A stretch of 64,000 nt of DNA from TH-plancto1 sp043777375 (GTDB taxonomy: Bacteria > Planctomycetota > Planctomycetia > Planctomycetales > Planctomycetaceae): the NCBI GenBank assembly GCA_043777375.1, contig JAYWHX010000136.1, positions 1-64,000 on the forward strand, written 5' to 3'. Of the stretch, positions 1 to 8,619 are shown one piece after another. The notes below the pieces were generated by a model that saw only the letters and a program-made list of their open reading frames with translations, searched no databases and was not told the DNA's origin. Position numbers and translations under genes: made by a program. How positions within the stretch are numbered: the first letter of the stretch is position 1; the number at the start of each line of letters is the position of its first letter.

Positions 1-678
1 GTCCGCGGATTCCAGCTCGTCCCATTCCAGCCACGGCGAATGAGCGCCCGCTTGACCGATCACAGAGTTCCCGCCCGCCGCCTCGACCAGCTCCGGCACC
101 CAGTTCCCAGCTGCCATTAGAGGAGCCAACCATTCAATACACGCGACACGCAGACGAGTGAGCGGGGCAACACGCTGCCGAAGAGCATCGAGACGCTTTC
201 GCAGCTGGGTGATCACTTCATTCCCACGATTCGAGACACCAATGGCGTCGGCGACCGTTTGGATATCGTCCCACGTTTCGGCCAGGCACTGCGGCTTGAG
301 AGAGACCAGCTGCGTTCCGGGGAGCAAGTCTGGCCCCAGAGCTGCCAGGACGTCTTTGTCGCTGACGGCACAGACCTCGCAAAGTGTTTGAGTCAGGATC
401 ACATCGGGGTGCAGCGAGGCGAGCAGTGCCCCATCCACTTCATAGATCGAGATTTGATCTGCGACCAGAGCTTTGACTTGCGAGTCGATTTCCCGACTTG
501 ATGCTGAGGGATCGACGCGCGGCTTCGAACAGATCGGCAGGCGATGGACTTCGGGTGGAAAATCACATTCGTGCGAGCGACCGACCAGCCAGTCAATGCA
601 GCCTAGTGCCGAGACGATCTCGGTGGAACTCGAGAGCAGCGACACAATGCGGGGCGGTCTCTTGATGCTGTGGCTCAA
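1..678 (-). CDS. BtuF-like cobalamin-binding protein (partial, 3' end outside window)
   Basis: Predicted substrate-binding component for cobalamin uptake (COG0614 type). The reading frame is open from 678 to the window edge, 226 codons. The product has the family hallmark GRSHECDFP near residues 34-42, then YEVDGALLASLHPDVI and TQTLCEVCAVS near residues 80-112, and GGNSVIGQAG close to the edge. The start is a TTG at 678-676, chosen because GGTGAGG lies seven bases upstream and no in-frame ATG precedes the conserved RIVSLLSSSTE segment. No secretion signal is visible at the N-terminus, which is common for this subgroup and leaves its cellular location open. It follows a small membrane protein gene and a probable cobalamin riboswitch on the same strand. 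A terminator-like hairpin lies between the two genes, so read-through may be limited. Confidence 0.85.
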   Translation of the reverse strand, partial: MSHSIKRPPRIVSLLSSSTEIVSALGCIDWLVGRSHECDFPPEVHRLPICSKPRVDPSASSREIDSQVKALVADQISIYEVDGALLASLHPDVILTQTLCEVCAVSDKDVLAALGPDLLPGTQLVSLKPQCLAETWDDIQTVADAIGVSNRGNEVITQLRKRLDALRQRVAPLTRLRVACIEWLAPLMAAGNWVPELVEAAGGNSVIGQAGAHSPWLEWDELESAD

Positions 679-698
679 GAATTGTCCTCACCAAGAAA

Positions 699-726
699 AA
701 GGCAGACCACTCCGCGTGTCTGCCTT
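699..726 (-). terminator. Rho-independent terminator-like hairpin
   Basis: Arms 699-707 and 718-726 form a perfect 9-bp stem (core GGCAGAC/GTCTGCC) with a 10-nt loop. On the minus strand it is followed by a T-rich tract (TTTTTC). It sits between the membrane protein gene and the BtuF-like gene, so it may attenuate rather than end the unit. Confidence 0.6.
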
Positions 727-755
727 GGTCGAATCTTGATTCACAACCCGCACGG

Positions 756-1406
756 TCAGGCCGTCTTGATGGCCATCTCTGCGTTCTGAGTGACTGGCAC
801 TGCCGCGACATGAGCGACACCCAGCGGGCTAAACAGCAGCCCCGCGAAGATCGGTGTGCTGATGAATTCTTTGGCGAATGGAATCCCCGCCACGTAGCAT
901 TTCAGCAAACCGTTGAGCGTCAACGGATAGAGCACCGCCAATTCGGGGCTCGCCAATCGCCCCAGCGCCCACACGACGAAATTCGTGACGAGATAGAATG
1001 CCGAACAAGCAAGCAGACTTCCCGCTTGAACTCGTCCAAACGAACGATTTTGTGACAACGATCCACCCAGCCAAACGCAGAGCGGGTATGCCAGATACAC
1101 ACCCAATGCCCCTGGGTCGAAGCCTTGCATCACATCTCCGGACAGAGCCCAAATCCCCATATCACCGAGGAGCTGAGTGCCCAGCATCAGGGCCACAGCT
1201 GCGCGACGATTCTGAATGAAAGCCCCGGCAAACAATCCCACCGCCAGCATCGGCGAAAAGCCCCACGGATACTTCACCAAGGTCATGTCAAAGCCAGCAC
1301 TGCTGAGCTTTAAGAGCAACAGGGGAGCGAGGCGACACAACACCGCAAAAGCCGCCAGAGCGATGAAAAATCCCCAGCGGGGACGAGTGGTGGATGGGGT
1401 CGACAT
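756..1406 (-). CDS. Small polytopic membrane protein, DUF6580-like, possible ECF S-component-like transporter
   Basis: A 216-residue hydrophobic protein with about five or six membrane segments, for example around FFIALAAFAVLCRLAPLLLL and ALMLGTQLLGDMGIWAL. It ends in a short soluble tail. The ATG at 1406 is preferred over an upstream GTG because GGAGAG lies just before it and residues upstream look non-coding. It resembles small membrane proteins of unknown function of the DUF6580 type. That family assignment is from recognition and is not certain. Its place below a probable cobalamin riboswitch and above a BtuF-like gene suggests a role in cobalamin, cobalt or corrinoid-precursor uptake. 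No ATPase or BtuC-type permease gene is seen in the window. Confidence 0.7.
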   Translation of the reverse strand: MSTPSTTRPRWGFFIALAAFAVLCRLAPLLLLKLSSAGFDMTLVKYPWGFSPMLAVGLFAGAFIQNRRAAVALMLGTQLLGDMGIWALSGDVMQGFDPGALGVYLAYPLCVWLGGSLSQNRSFGRVQAGSLLACSAFYLVTNFVVWALGRLASPELAVLYPLTLNGLLKCYVAGIPFAKEFISTPIFAGLLFSPLGVAHVAAVPVTQNAEMAIKTA

Positions 1407-1519
1407 GTCAAAGCTCTCCGGAACGCAAAACCCGAGCTGCAAACGCTGGGTTCGCGAACTGGAAAGCGTAGACTCGCAGCCCCCTCTCGTCAATCTGTGG
1501 AGTGGAGACATTTGGGAAA

Positions 1520-1660
1520 GGGGTGAGCAGTCCTCTGATCATTGGAAAAATCGCCTGACAGTGGCAAGGGACTCGAACCCCGGACGCAACATTCTTGACT
1601 GATCCCAGGTTTTTAGAGCACGGAAAATACGAGAGCCAGATGTGGTTGAATGCTCATCTC
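1520..1660 (-). promoter_or_regulatory. Probable cobalamin riboswitch (degenerate)
   Basis: On the minus strand the leader contains CCCTTGCCACTGT (revcomp of about 1558-1570), matching the conserved CCCGCCACTGT element of cobalamin riboswitches. About 20 nt later comes ATCAGAGGACTGCTC (revcomp of 1526-1540), close to the B12 box AGYCAGGAGACCTGCC. Spacing and order fit the family. Upstream parts (GGGA and the GGTG/CCGG elements) are only loosely matched. The two downstream genes encode a membrane protein and a cobalamin-binding protein, which supports the call. Exact borders are approximate. The GGTTCGAGTCCC stretch could alternatively be a tRNA T-arm remnant. Confidence 0.55.
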
Positions 1661-1797
1661 ATGAAAAAGCCAGCCTTTTGAATTGGAAGGGCCTCCGCTC
1701 GGTTCAGTTTGAGCGGCGAGCACCGCTTGTCTTTCGATCTCCAGCGGACATTGATTCTTTCGTTTGATTCGTCAACCCGGTAAAATGATGGAACTTG
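1661..1797. other. Intergenic region upstream of tRNA-Arg
   Basis: Separates the minus-strand cobalamin leader from tRNA-Arg. It should hold promoters for both directions. I see no gene and no confident -35/-10 pair. Confidence 0.4.
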
Positions 1798-1871
1798 GTT
1801 CCCGTAGCTCAGCTGGATAGAGCGGAGCTTTCCTAAAGCTCAGGTCACAGGTTCGACTCCTGTCGGGGACA
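1798..1871 (+). tRNA. tRNA-Arg (anticodon CCT)
   Basis: A complete 74-nt cloverleaf. The acceptor stem is GTTCCCG/CGGGGAC with one G-T pair, the D-arm is GCTC/GAGC, the anticodon stem is GAGCT/AGCTC around loop TTCCTAA, and the T-arm is ACAGG-TTCGACT-CCTGT. The discriminator base is A, and CCA is not encoded. The loop gives anticodon CCT, reading AGG. Confidence 0.95.
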
Positions 1872-2271
1872 CTTTTGCAGGCTGTGTGGTGTGATTGACC
1901 TCGCGGGTGATTTTGCGATCTGAGTAATTTGGCATCGAGATCCTGAGTCGAGTCGTCCCCTCGTGAGAGTGGTCATTCTCAAGTCTTCGGACTGGCGAGA
2001 GGAGTCGTTTGGGCTGTGATGGGTCGATTGCCTGCCCCCTTTTTCCTGCCCATCTAGTTTTCCCGAGTGTCACAGACCTTCGTTATTGACGACAAACTGA
2101 GCAGTTTTCCATTGGCCCTCTTGATGGAATGAAGTCATGGGGGATAGAGTTTTCGTTGATTGGCCGATTTTTGGAGCGGATGAACCATTCACGCAGGTGC
2201 GAAAGATGTTCGCAGATTCCTGCTGTGATCGTTCAGTGGAGACCCGTAGTGACGGGTGGGACGGATTGAGC
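1872..2271. other. 400-bp non-coding stretch
   Basis: Lies between tRNA-Arg and the TPR gene. It presumably contains the TPR gene promoter. An open frame continues upstream of the TPR start to 2137, but its residues look unlike a protein N-terminus and precede a clear signal peptide. I see no other gene or clear regulatory motif. Confidence 0.4.
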
Positions 2272-5200
2272 ATGATGAAGAAACGCTGGTCTGTCGTCTT
2301 CTTGGTCTGGGCTGTCTGGGGGCTGGGGCCGGCCTTGGCCTGGGCTGAGCCGCTGGATGAGTACAACTCTGCGCTGAAGTTCTACGAACAAAAACGGTGG
2401 GTCTTCGCAGCCAAGGGGTTCGAGGAGTTCCTTGAGAAAGCTCCGAACCACCCCAAGGTGCCCCTGGCGCAGCTGTACTTGGGTCAGACCTTAACTCACT
2501 CGCAGAAATATGACGCAGCTCGCGCCGTGTTTCGGAAGTTTCTGACGGCTCACCCGCAGCACACCGATGCCCCACTGGCGGCGTATCGAATCGGAGAGAG
2601 CAGCTATTTTCTGAATGACTATCCATCCGCCAGTACAGAGCTGGAGTCTTTCGTGAAGACATACCCGAACCACGATCTGGCGGTCTGGGGCTGGCAATAT
2701 CTGGGCGAAACGAAGCTGCAGCTCAAAGACGCCAACGGGGCCGTGCAGGCATTCGAAGTGGTGCTGAAGCTCAAGACAGATGTCGCCGAACAAGTGGAAG
2801 CCAAATACTATCTGGCCAAAGCCTATGAGGCCCTCAAGCAAGATGACAAAGCCGCTGCATTGTACAAAGAAGTCTCCGCAACTGATCATCCGCGTGCTGC
2901 CGAGGCACTCTTCGGGATCGCATCCACCGAGTATCAAGCGAACCGGTTTGAGTCGGCAGCGAAGACCTTTGAGGAGTTGGCGACTCGGTTTTCGCTGCAT
3001 ACGTTGGCCTCGACGGCAGAGCTCAACGCGGGTTTTTCGCGATGGCAGCTGCGTGATTACGTGGGGGCAGAGGGCCACTTTGACCGAGCGTCGCAGACTC
3101 CGGCAATTGCGTTGACGGCCACGTTCTGGAAGGGTGTCAGCCGCGAGTCTCGCTCGGACTGGCCGGGTGCCATCGAAGTGTTTTCCGCACTGTCATCGAA
3201 GATCCCGGCCGACGATCCTCAAGTGCCGCCCCACGATTTGCCTGAAAAAGTCACTTTGGCCGAAAAGGTCATGCTGCATTGGGCCGACTGTGAATTGCGG
3301 CGCGACCAGTTCGACGAAGCCCAAAGGTTGTTTCTGCTGCTCGTGGAAAAGTGGCCGAAATCCACTCTCGCGGCTCGCAGTTTCTATTCGGCTGGTGATG
3401 CAGCGCTGCGTGGAAATCGTGTGGCTGATGCAGTTCGTCTGACGGAAGACTTCTCAGCTCGGTTTCGTCAGAGCGAGCTTCTCCCTCTGAATGAAATGCT
3501 GCGCGGTCGGGCTCTGATTGCGAGAGGCGATGAGTCTCCCGCGGCTGAGCTGGCGATGGCTCAAGCGGACTTCCAGAAAGCTGCTCAGCTGTTCCGGAGT
3601 TTGGTGACCACCGGGACAAACCCTCGATCCGTTCTGCAAGCTCGTGTTCAATGGGCTCGTGCGGAACAGAGACTGCATCATCCGGACAAGGTCATCGAGG
3701 CCTTGAACCCTGTGGCTGACGCCATCCGCAAGGGGGAGGAAGGGAGTGGGGACTACGCCGAAGCATTGCCCATGCTGGGTGAGGCCCTGCTGGAGTTGGG
3801 ACAGGTGGGTGAGTCTGAAGGAGTGCTGACACAGGCACTCAGTGGACTGCCGGCGACATCCGACCGACGCCCCGCCCTGTTGGTAAAGCTCGCTGAGGTC
3901 CGCGCCGCTCAGGCCCACTGGCCCGAGATGTTCCAAACGCTGGATGAGCTGGCGCTGGCCGACAAAGATGGTTCACTCTTGGCCCAGTCGGCCTATGCGA
4001 ATGCCGATCGAGCGATTGCCAAGAAAGAGTGGGACGCCGCGCAGAAACTCCTGAATCGCATCGTCTCGTTGGGGGACGCCAGTCCGCACTATGTTTCGGC
4101 TTTATCTGATCTGGGGACTGTTCAGGCCGAACAAGGGCAGCACGCCCTGGCTGCCGAGTCTTACCGCAAGCTTCTGAGTTCTGCGACGGCTGATTCGACG
4201 GTGCTGTCGACAGCGGCGTTTAACCTTGGGCTGTGCCTCGAGAAGGACGCGGGGCAAGACCCGGTCAAACTGGCCGCTGCGGCGGAAGCACTGTCTCAGG
4301 GGGCCCAGCGGTTCAAGATTCCCACGGAGAAGACGAACCCCGATGCCGCAGAGCAGAAGGCTGCCGTGCAGGCCAGCAAATGTGCGAGGCGAGCAGCGGG
4401 AATCTACGCTCAGCTCAACCGGATGGACGATGCCGACAAGTCGTTCCAGCTGTGCTTTGACCAGTTCGAGAAGCTGGCCCCCTCCGATCGCGAACGGGAA
4501 CAGCCCGATGCGTTGCTGTATGCGTGGGCGGGCAGCCAGCTGAATTCGGGTCACGCGGTTCGTGCAGACGAGCTATTTGCCAAATTGTTTCAGGACTTCC
4601 CCACAAGTCCGTATGCGGATGATGCTCGTCTTTCCGTGGCACAGGGTCACGACCAGGCGGGCCGGAGTGATGAGGCTCGCCAGTTGTATCAGACTCTGGG
4701 AGTCGATCCCGCTGCCGCTGAGTCGATTCGGCAGGACGCACTCCGCAGCTGGATGAACTTGGAGGCGCGAGTCGAAAACTGGCCGGAAAGTCAGCGCATT
4801 GCGGAGCTGATCACGAACACCTTCGGCGACAGCCCCGTGGCTTTTGACGCTCGGTTCCGACGGGGTGAAGCCCAAGTTCAGCGCGGGGAATTCGCGAACG
4901 CCTTGCAGACCCTGAATGCTCTGCGTAACGATGCGGCACTGCCACCGAGCACCGCTTGGAAGCCCCAATTGGAATTGCTGTGGGCTGAGTCGCAAGTGGG
5001 GCTGAAAGAGTACGATGTCGTACGAACCGCGCTGACGAAATTCTTAGCCGACCAGCCAGCCCCCTTGCTGGCGGATCAGGCGCACGAAATCCTCGGGCGC
5101 GCGGAGTTTCAGGACGCTCACTTCGACGAGGCGCGGGTTCACTTCGAACACGTGACCAACTCCCTGGCCAGTCAGAAAAGCGTACTCGCTGCAAAGGCTC

Positions 5201-5475
5201 AGCTGGCAATCGCGGAGTCGCATCTGTTTCAGAAGAAGTATGAAAAGGCGATTTTGGCGTATCACATTGTCTACACGGCCTACAAGCTGCCGGAGTTTCA
5301 GGCCCCGGCACTGTTGCAGATCGCCAAGTGCGATCTGGAGTTAAACGATCGGGTGAGCGCGAAGTCGAACTTGGATGTGCTCATTGAGGAATTTCCGGAA
5401 TCTCAATGGGTGCCGGAAGCCCGCAAATTGCTCGAAGCTGTCCAGAGGAAACTTCCCGCGACGGACGTGCCGTAG
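2272..5475 (+). CDS. Large exported TPR-repeat protein
   Basis: A 1067-residue protein with an N-terminal signal peptide (MMKKRW followed by a hydrophobic run ending ALAWA). The ATG at 2272 was chosen because it places this signal at the N-terminus. The rest is a long solenoid of tetratricopeptide repeats, clear in the first 250 residues (units such as YEQKRWVFAAKGFEEFLEKAP and YDAARAVFRKFLTAHPQH) and continuing to the C-terminus. Such YbgF/BamD-like TPR arrays are periplasmic scaffolds. The next gene, 109 bp downstream, encodes an ExbB/TolQ/MotA protein, so the pair may form an envelope energy-coupling or trans-envelope complex. That role is inferred. No enzymatic motif is seen. Confidence 0.85.
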   Translation: MMKKRWSVVFLVWAVWGLGPALAWAEPLDEYNSALKFYEQKRWVFAAKGFEEFLEKAPNHPKVPLAQLYLGQTLTHSQKYDAARAVFRKFLTAHPQHTDAPLAAYRIGESSYFLNDYPSASTELESFVKTYPNHDLAVWGWQYLGETKLQLKDANGAVQAFEVVLKLKTDVAEQVEAKYYLAKAYEALKQDDKAAALYKEVSATDHPRAAEALFGIASTEYQANRFESAAKTFEELATRFSLHTLASTAELNAGFSRWQLRDYVGAEGHFDRASQTPAIALTATFWKGVSRESRSDWPGAIEVFSALSSKIPADDPQVPPHDLPEKVTLAEKVMLHWADCELRRDQFDEAQRLFLLLVEKWPKSTLAARSFYSAGDAALRGNRVADAVRLTEDFSARFRQSELLPLNEMLRGRALIARGDESPAAELAMAQADFQKAAQLFRSLVTTGTNPRSVLQARVQWARAEQRLHHPDKVIEALNPVADAIRKGEEGSGDYAEALPMLGEALLELGQVGESEGVLTQALSGLPATSDRRPALLVKLAEVRAAQAHWPEMFQTLDELALADKDGSLLAQSAYANADRAIAKKEWDAAQKLLNRIVSLGDASPHYVSALSDLGTVQAEQGQHALAAESYRKLLSSATADSTVLSTAAFNLGLCLEKDAGQDPVKLAAAAEALSQGAQRFKIPTEKTNPDAAEQKAAVQASKCARRAAGIYAQLNRMDDADKSFQLCFDQFEKLAPSDREREQPDALLYAWAGSQLNSGHAVRADELFAKLFQDFPTSPYADDARLSVAQGHDQAGRSDEARQLYQTLGVDPAAAESIRQDALRSWMNLEARVENWPESQRIAELITNTFGDSPVAFDARFRRGEAQVQRGEFANALQTLNALRNDAALPPSTAWKPQLELLWAESQVGLKEYDVVRTALTKFLADQPAPLLADQAHEILGRAEFQDAHFDEARVHFEHVTNSLASQKSVLAAKAQLAIAESHLFQKKYEKAILAYHIVYTAYKLPEFQAPALLQIAKCDLELNDRVSAKSNLDVLIEEFPESQWVPEARKLLEAVQRKLPATDVP

Positions 5476-5584
5476 CTGGGCGAGGTGGAATCTCGAAGAG
5501 GCGGTCTTACTCCTCGGGCCGGTTCACCGTTAGACTTCCGACTTGAAACGGAAACCCACGACAGGCGGACAGCCAGGACACGGA

Positions 5585-6520
5585 ATGAACCATCAGCTCG
5601 CATCTCCGCAGAGTTCTCCTCTGGACGATGGCCGAAGATCAGGCCGATTCTGGCAAGTCTGCGCGATCGTCTGCCTCGGGTGGAGTTTGCTCTCGGGGAG
5701 CGTTCTGTTCGCACAAGACACATCGGGTGACCCTGTTCCCGTGGAGGCCGCTGATGCCCCAGAAAACTCCGGGGCAGACGCAGCTGCGACAGTGGACCCC
5801 GGTGAAAAGAAGGTCGCCCGGATTTCGACAAATGTTCGGGACATGATCGATGCGCTCGGGGTGTGGGCCATCCCGTTTGCGATCTCGTCGATTATGTTGC
5901 TGTGGTTCACGATCGATCGATTGGTGGTCTTGCGGCGTGGTCGAGTCATTCCCATGGCGTTTGTCCAACGTTTTCTCCGTCTCGTCGAAAGCCACGAGTT
6001 GGATCAGGATGAAGCCTTAGAGGTTTGCCTCCAGAACCCGAGCCCGATCGCTAATATCTTTGCTCATGCCGTACGCAAGTGGGGGAAGCCAAGCGTCGAA
6101 GTGGAGCAAGCCATTCTCGACGGTGGAGAGCGGCAGGTCGGCGATCTGCGTCGCAACCTGCGCGTCATCCATGGAATCCACACCATCACGCCAATGATCG
6201 GGCTGCTTGGAACCGTGTGGGGGATGTTGGAATCATTCAGCTTGATCGCGTCTGCGGGAGCTATGGGCCGTATCGATCAGCTGGCTGCGGGCATAGCCTT
6301 GGCGTTCGTCAATACATTCGCGGGACTGTTCTTGGCGATTCCCGCCTTGATCTCTTATGTCTATTTTTCGGGTCGGGTCGACTCACTGACCATGGAAATG
6401 GACGACCTCTCACAGAGGCTGGTGCATAGCATCTCTGCCGAGGGTCTCGCGACTCATCTGGGCTCCTCGAAAAAGTCGAACACCGTCAAACAAGAGGCCG
6501 AGTCTGCCCGCAAGCGGTAA
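5585..6520 (+). CDS. ExbB/TolQ/MotA family proton-channel protein
   Basis: A 311-residue inner-membrane protein. It has an N-terminal signal or membrane segment (about residues 21-43), an Asp/Ala-rich periplasmic stretch, a second membrane segment (AIPFAISSIMLLWFTIDRLVV), and the family core with RNLRVIHGIHTITPMIGLLGTVWGML followed by IALAFVNTFAGLFLAIPALISYVYF. The GLLGTVWGM and ALxxTxxGLxxAIPA segments are the proton-channel signature. ATG 5585 is used. A TTG at 5543 in the same frame is possible but adds no conserved sequence. An ExbD/TolR partner is not adjacent. It probably forms a transcription unit with the preceding TPR gene. Confidence 0.9.
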   Translation: MNHQLASPQSSPLDDGRRSGRFWQVCAIVCLGWSLLSGSVLFAQDTSGDPVPVEAADAPENSGADAAATVDPGEKKVARISTNVRDMIDALGVWAIPFAISSIMLLWFTIDRLVVLRRGRVIPMAFVQRFLRLVESHELDQDEALEVCLQNPSPIANIFAHAVRKWGKPSVEVEQAILDGGERQVGDLRRNLRVIHGIHTITPMIGLLGTVWGMLESFSLIASAGAMGRIDQLAAGIALAFVNTFAGLFLAIPALISYVYFSGRVDSLTMEMDDLSQRLVHSISAEGLATHLGSSKKSNTVKQEAESARKR

Positions 6521-6528
6521 TGCAAGGT

Positions 6529-6596
6529 GTCCCCAGCCCGCTGCGCCAGCCAGGGTTTTCGGTTCGCGGCCCTTGCTGGCGCAGCGGGCTGGGGAC
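6529..6596. repeat. Long palindromic element (REP-like)
   Basis: Perfect 22-bp inverted arms at 6529-6550 and 6575-6596 (core CCCCAGCCCGCTGCGCCAGC), extended inward by four more pairs after one mismatch. The loop is about 14 nt. It starts 9 bp after the exbB stop. It lacks a T-run on either strand, so it looks more like a dispersed palindromic repeat than a simple terminator. Confidence 0.85.
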
Positions 6597-6654
6597 GGCA
6601 TTTCTCACTGTCACAAACGTCCCGACCATTCCCTCGCACGAAGCAAGCACTCCG

Positions 6655-7557
6655 ATGTCCACTCCCGCTCAACCGACACGCCGCGACTATCTGACCGCAT
6701 TGGCTGCGACAACACTGGCTGGCGCAGCTGCATGTGCGACCTCACCGATCCTGGCTGTAGAGGACAGCCCGGTCGTGAAGCACGGCCGCATCAAGCAGTC
6801 CCTGGTTCACTGGTGCTACTCGTCCGCGTGGAAGGATTTCGATGAGCTGTGCGGGGTCGCGAAGAAGCTGGGGATTTCGAGTATCGAGCTGTGCGGGCCG
6901 GAGCATTGGCCGACACTGAAGAAGCACGGGCTGACCTGTGCGATCTCCGGCAGCCACGGCTTCAAGGTGGGATTCAACAATCCCGACGAGTGGGATGAAT
7001 GCCTGAAGATCCTGAACGAGCGGATCGATCAGTGTGCCGAGTTCGGGATCAAAAGCCTGATCACATTCACCGGGATGGCAAATGGCCGCTCGAAGGAGGA
7101 GGGGAAGAAGAACTGTGTCGAAGGGCTGAAGAAGATCGTCGGCCACGCGGAGCAGAAGGGGATCACGCTGTGTCTGGAAATGCTCAATACCCGCGATGAT
7201 TCGCACCCGATGAAGGGGCACCCCGGCTATCAGGGGGACGACATCGACTGGTGCATCGAGATCTGCAAAGAGGTTGGCTCTAGCCACCTGAAGGTGCTGT
7301 TCGATATCTATCACGTGCAGATCATGCACGGCGATGTGATCCGCCGCATCCACAAATCCAAAGACTTCCTCGGCCACATTCACACCGCTGGCAACCCCGG
7401 TCGCGGCGAACTCGATACCAAGCAGGAAATCTACTACCCAGCTGTCATGCAGTCCCTGCTCGATGTCGGCTACCAAGGTTTCGTCGGCCAAGAGTTCATC
7501 CCCACGCGCGATGCGTGGGAGGGACTGCGAGAGGCTGTGGCCCAGTGTGACGTGTGA
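6655..7557 (+). CDS. Tat-exported TIM-barrel sugar isomerase, hydroxypyruvate isomerase-like
   Basis: A 300-residue protein of the xylose-isomerase-like TIM-barrel (AP endonuclease 2) superfamily. Residues 8-35 form a twin-arginine signal (TRRDYLTALAATTLAGAAA), so export in folded form is expected. Metal-site segments include LCLEMLNTRDD, VLFDIYHVQIMHGDV and GHIHTAGNPGRGELD, with the final GFVGQEF. These match the Glu/Asp/His/Glu ligands of hydroxypyruvate isomerase-like enzymes. The reaction in this subgroup is usually unknown. Planctomycetes carry many exported paralogues used in carbohydrate catabolism. The start at 6655 was chosen for the Tat signal. Confidence 0.85.
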   Translation: MSTPAQPTRRDYLTALAATTLAGAAACATSPILAVEDSPVVKHGRIKQSLVHWCYSSAWKDFDELCGVAKKLGISSIELCGPEHWPTLKKHGLTCAISGSHGFKVGFNNPDEWDECLKILNERIDQCAEFGIKSLITFTGMANGRSKEEGKKNCVEGLKKIVGHAEQKGITLCLEMLNTRDDSHPMKGHPGYQGDDIDWCIEICKEVGSSHLKVLFDIYHVQIMHGDVIRRIHKSKDFLGHIHTAGNPGRGELDTKQEIYYPAVMQSLLDVGYQGFVGQEFIPTRDAWEGLREAVAQCDV

Positions 7558-7595
7558 GTGGAAGCGAGTGATCAAAGTCAGTCGCGGCTGGTTGA

Positions 7596-8522
7596 CTAGA
7601 ACTCGCCGCCGATCACCTGGCCATCGTTGCGACAACCGAGCTTTTGGTACACGCCCTTGGGCTGTAGCGGATTATCAGTCGGCTGGGAGTCGATGCTGTC
7701 CTCGATCCAGCGGACTGATCCGTCACAAACCAGAATGTGCAGTCCGTCTTTGTGCGAGCTGGAGAACGAGGTCAGCCCGGCATTCGGACGGGAGAGATGA
7801 CTGGTGTCGGTTAGAGCATCATTCTCGTGCGTGGCCGAAGTGATCCCCGGCCAGATACCAGCCAGACTCGTCGCACTGCGTTCACCGACCATGATCGTGT
7901 TGGATGTCCCGTCGATGATATCTCGAATGCCGATCTTCGAGTTGGGTCCCATGATCCCGGACCGTGTCTTGTTGTCATGCGGCGAGGGAATTTGACCTGG
8001 CCAGAAATCGGTGACGATCCCGGCAGCCAGTCGCGGGAACGGGAGATGCCCGGCGTTTCCCGAGTAGTTACTGGTTGGCCAACCGCCACGGTTCGTATTG
8101 AGATCCGGCATTACGTCTGTTGGGCAGCGGTATTGAGGGACCAGGGTCATGAGGGCCGACTTCTGATCTGGTGTTTGAACCACATCCATAAAGCTGCCCG
8201 CACTGTAGTTCAGGCGATTATAAACGGGGGCTTGATCCATGTACGGCAGAAGGGAAGCCATCCAGCCGAACCCTCTCTGCGAAGTGGAGTCCCAGTTCCT
8301 CACCACATAGCCCGGCGGAAATGAGTTGAAAACATCATGATAGTTGTGCATTGCCAGGCCCAACTGCTTCAGGTTGTTTTTGCACTGGGTGCGCTGGGCG
8401 GCCTCGCGGGCTTGCATGACTGCGGGTGCGGCATTGGCTGCCAACAGCAGCCCAATCGCAGCTGCGACGAGCAGTTCAATCCGAGTAAAACCGGGTCGGG
8501 ATCGTTTTGGGTTGTGTGACAT
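7596..8522 (-). CDS. DUF1559 prepilin-like protein
   Basis: A 308-residue protein with a type IV pilin/general secretion pseudopilin N-terminus: GFTRIELLV at residues 11-19, then a hydrophobic helix and AVMQAREAAQRTQCKNNLKQLGLAMHNYHD. The body has the DUF1559 features LLPYMDQ, DGTSNTIMVGER and the C-terminal HILVCDGSVRWI. Cleavage before F12 by prepilin peptidase is expected. The usual FTLIELLV is FTRIELLV here, and the helix is Ala-rich, so it is a somewhat divergent member. These proteins occur in dozens of copies per planctomycete genome and their function is unknown. Confidence 0.93.
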   Translation of the reverse strand: MSHNPKRSRPGFTRIELLVAAAIGLLLAANAAPAVMQAREAAQRTQCKNNLKQLGLAMHNYHDVFNSFPPGYVVRNWDSTSQRGFGWMASLLPYMDQAPVYNRLNYSAGSFMDVVQTPDQKSALMTLVPQYRCPTDVMPDLNTNRGGWPTSNYSGNAGHLPFPRLAAGIVTDFWPGQIPSPHDNKTRSGIMGPNSKIGIRDIIDGTSNTIMVGERSATSLAGIWPGITSATHENDALTDTSHLSRPNAGLTSFSSSHKDGLHILVCDGSVRWIEDSIDSQPTDNPLQPKGVYQKLGCRNDGQVIGGEF

Positions 8523-8591
8523 TTCAAACTTCCATGAAGCAGAAGAAATCGTCGAGAGGATCGATTTCGCGTGACGCGATAGGAGGCTGCT

Positions 8592-8619
8592 GTAGCAGAA
8601 GTCTCACGACTTCTGCTAC
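8592..8619. repeat. 12-bp-arm palindrome overlapping a stop codon
   Basis: Arms 8592-8603 and 8608-8619 (GTAGCAGAAGTC/GACTTCTGCTAC) are perfect with a 4-nt loop. It includes the stop codon of the minus-strand gene beginning at 9638 and could act as its terminator, though no T-run follows. Similar palindromes are dispersed in planctomycete genomes. Confidence 0.75.

Noticed and set aside
2189..3078. Long open frames on the minus strand opposite the TPR gene
   Set aside because: They are shadows of a high-GC coding gene and encode Pro/Arg-rich, non-protein-like sequence.
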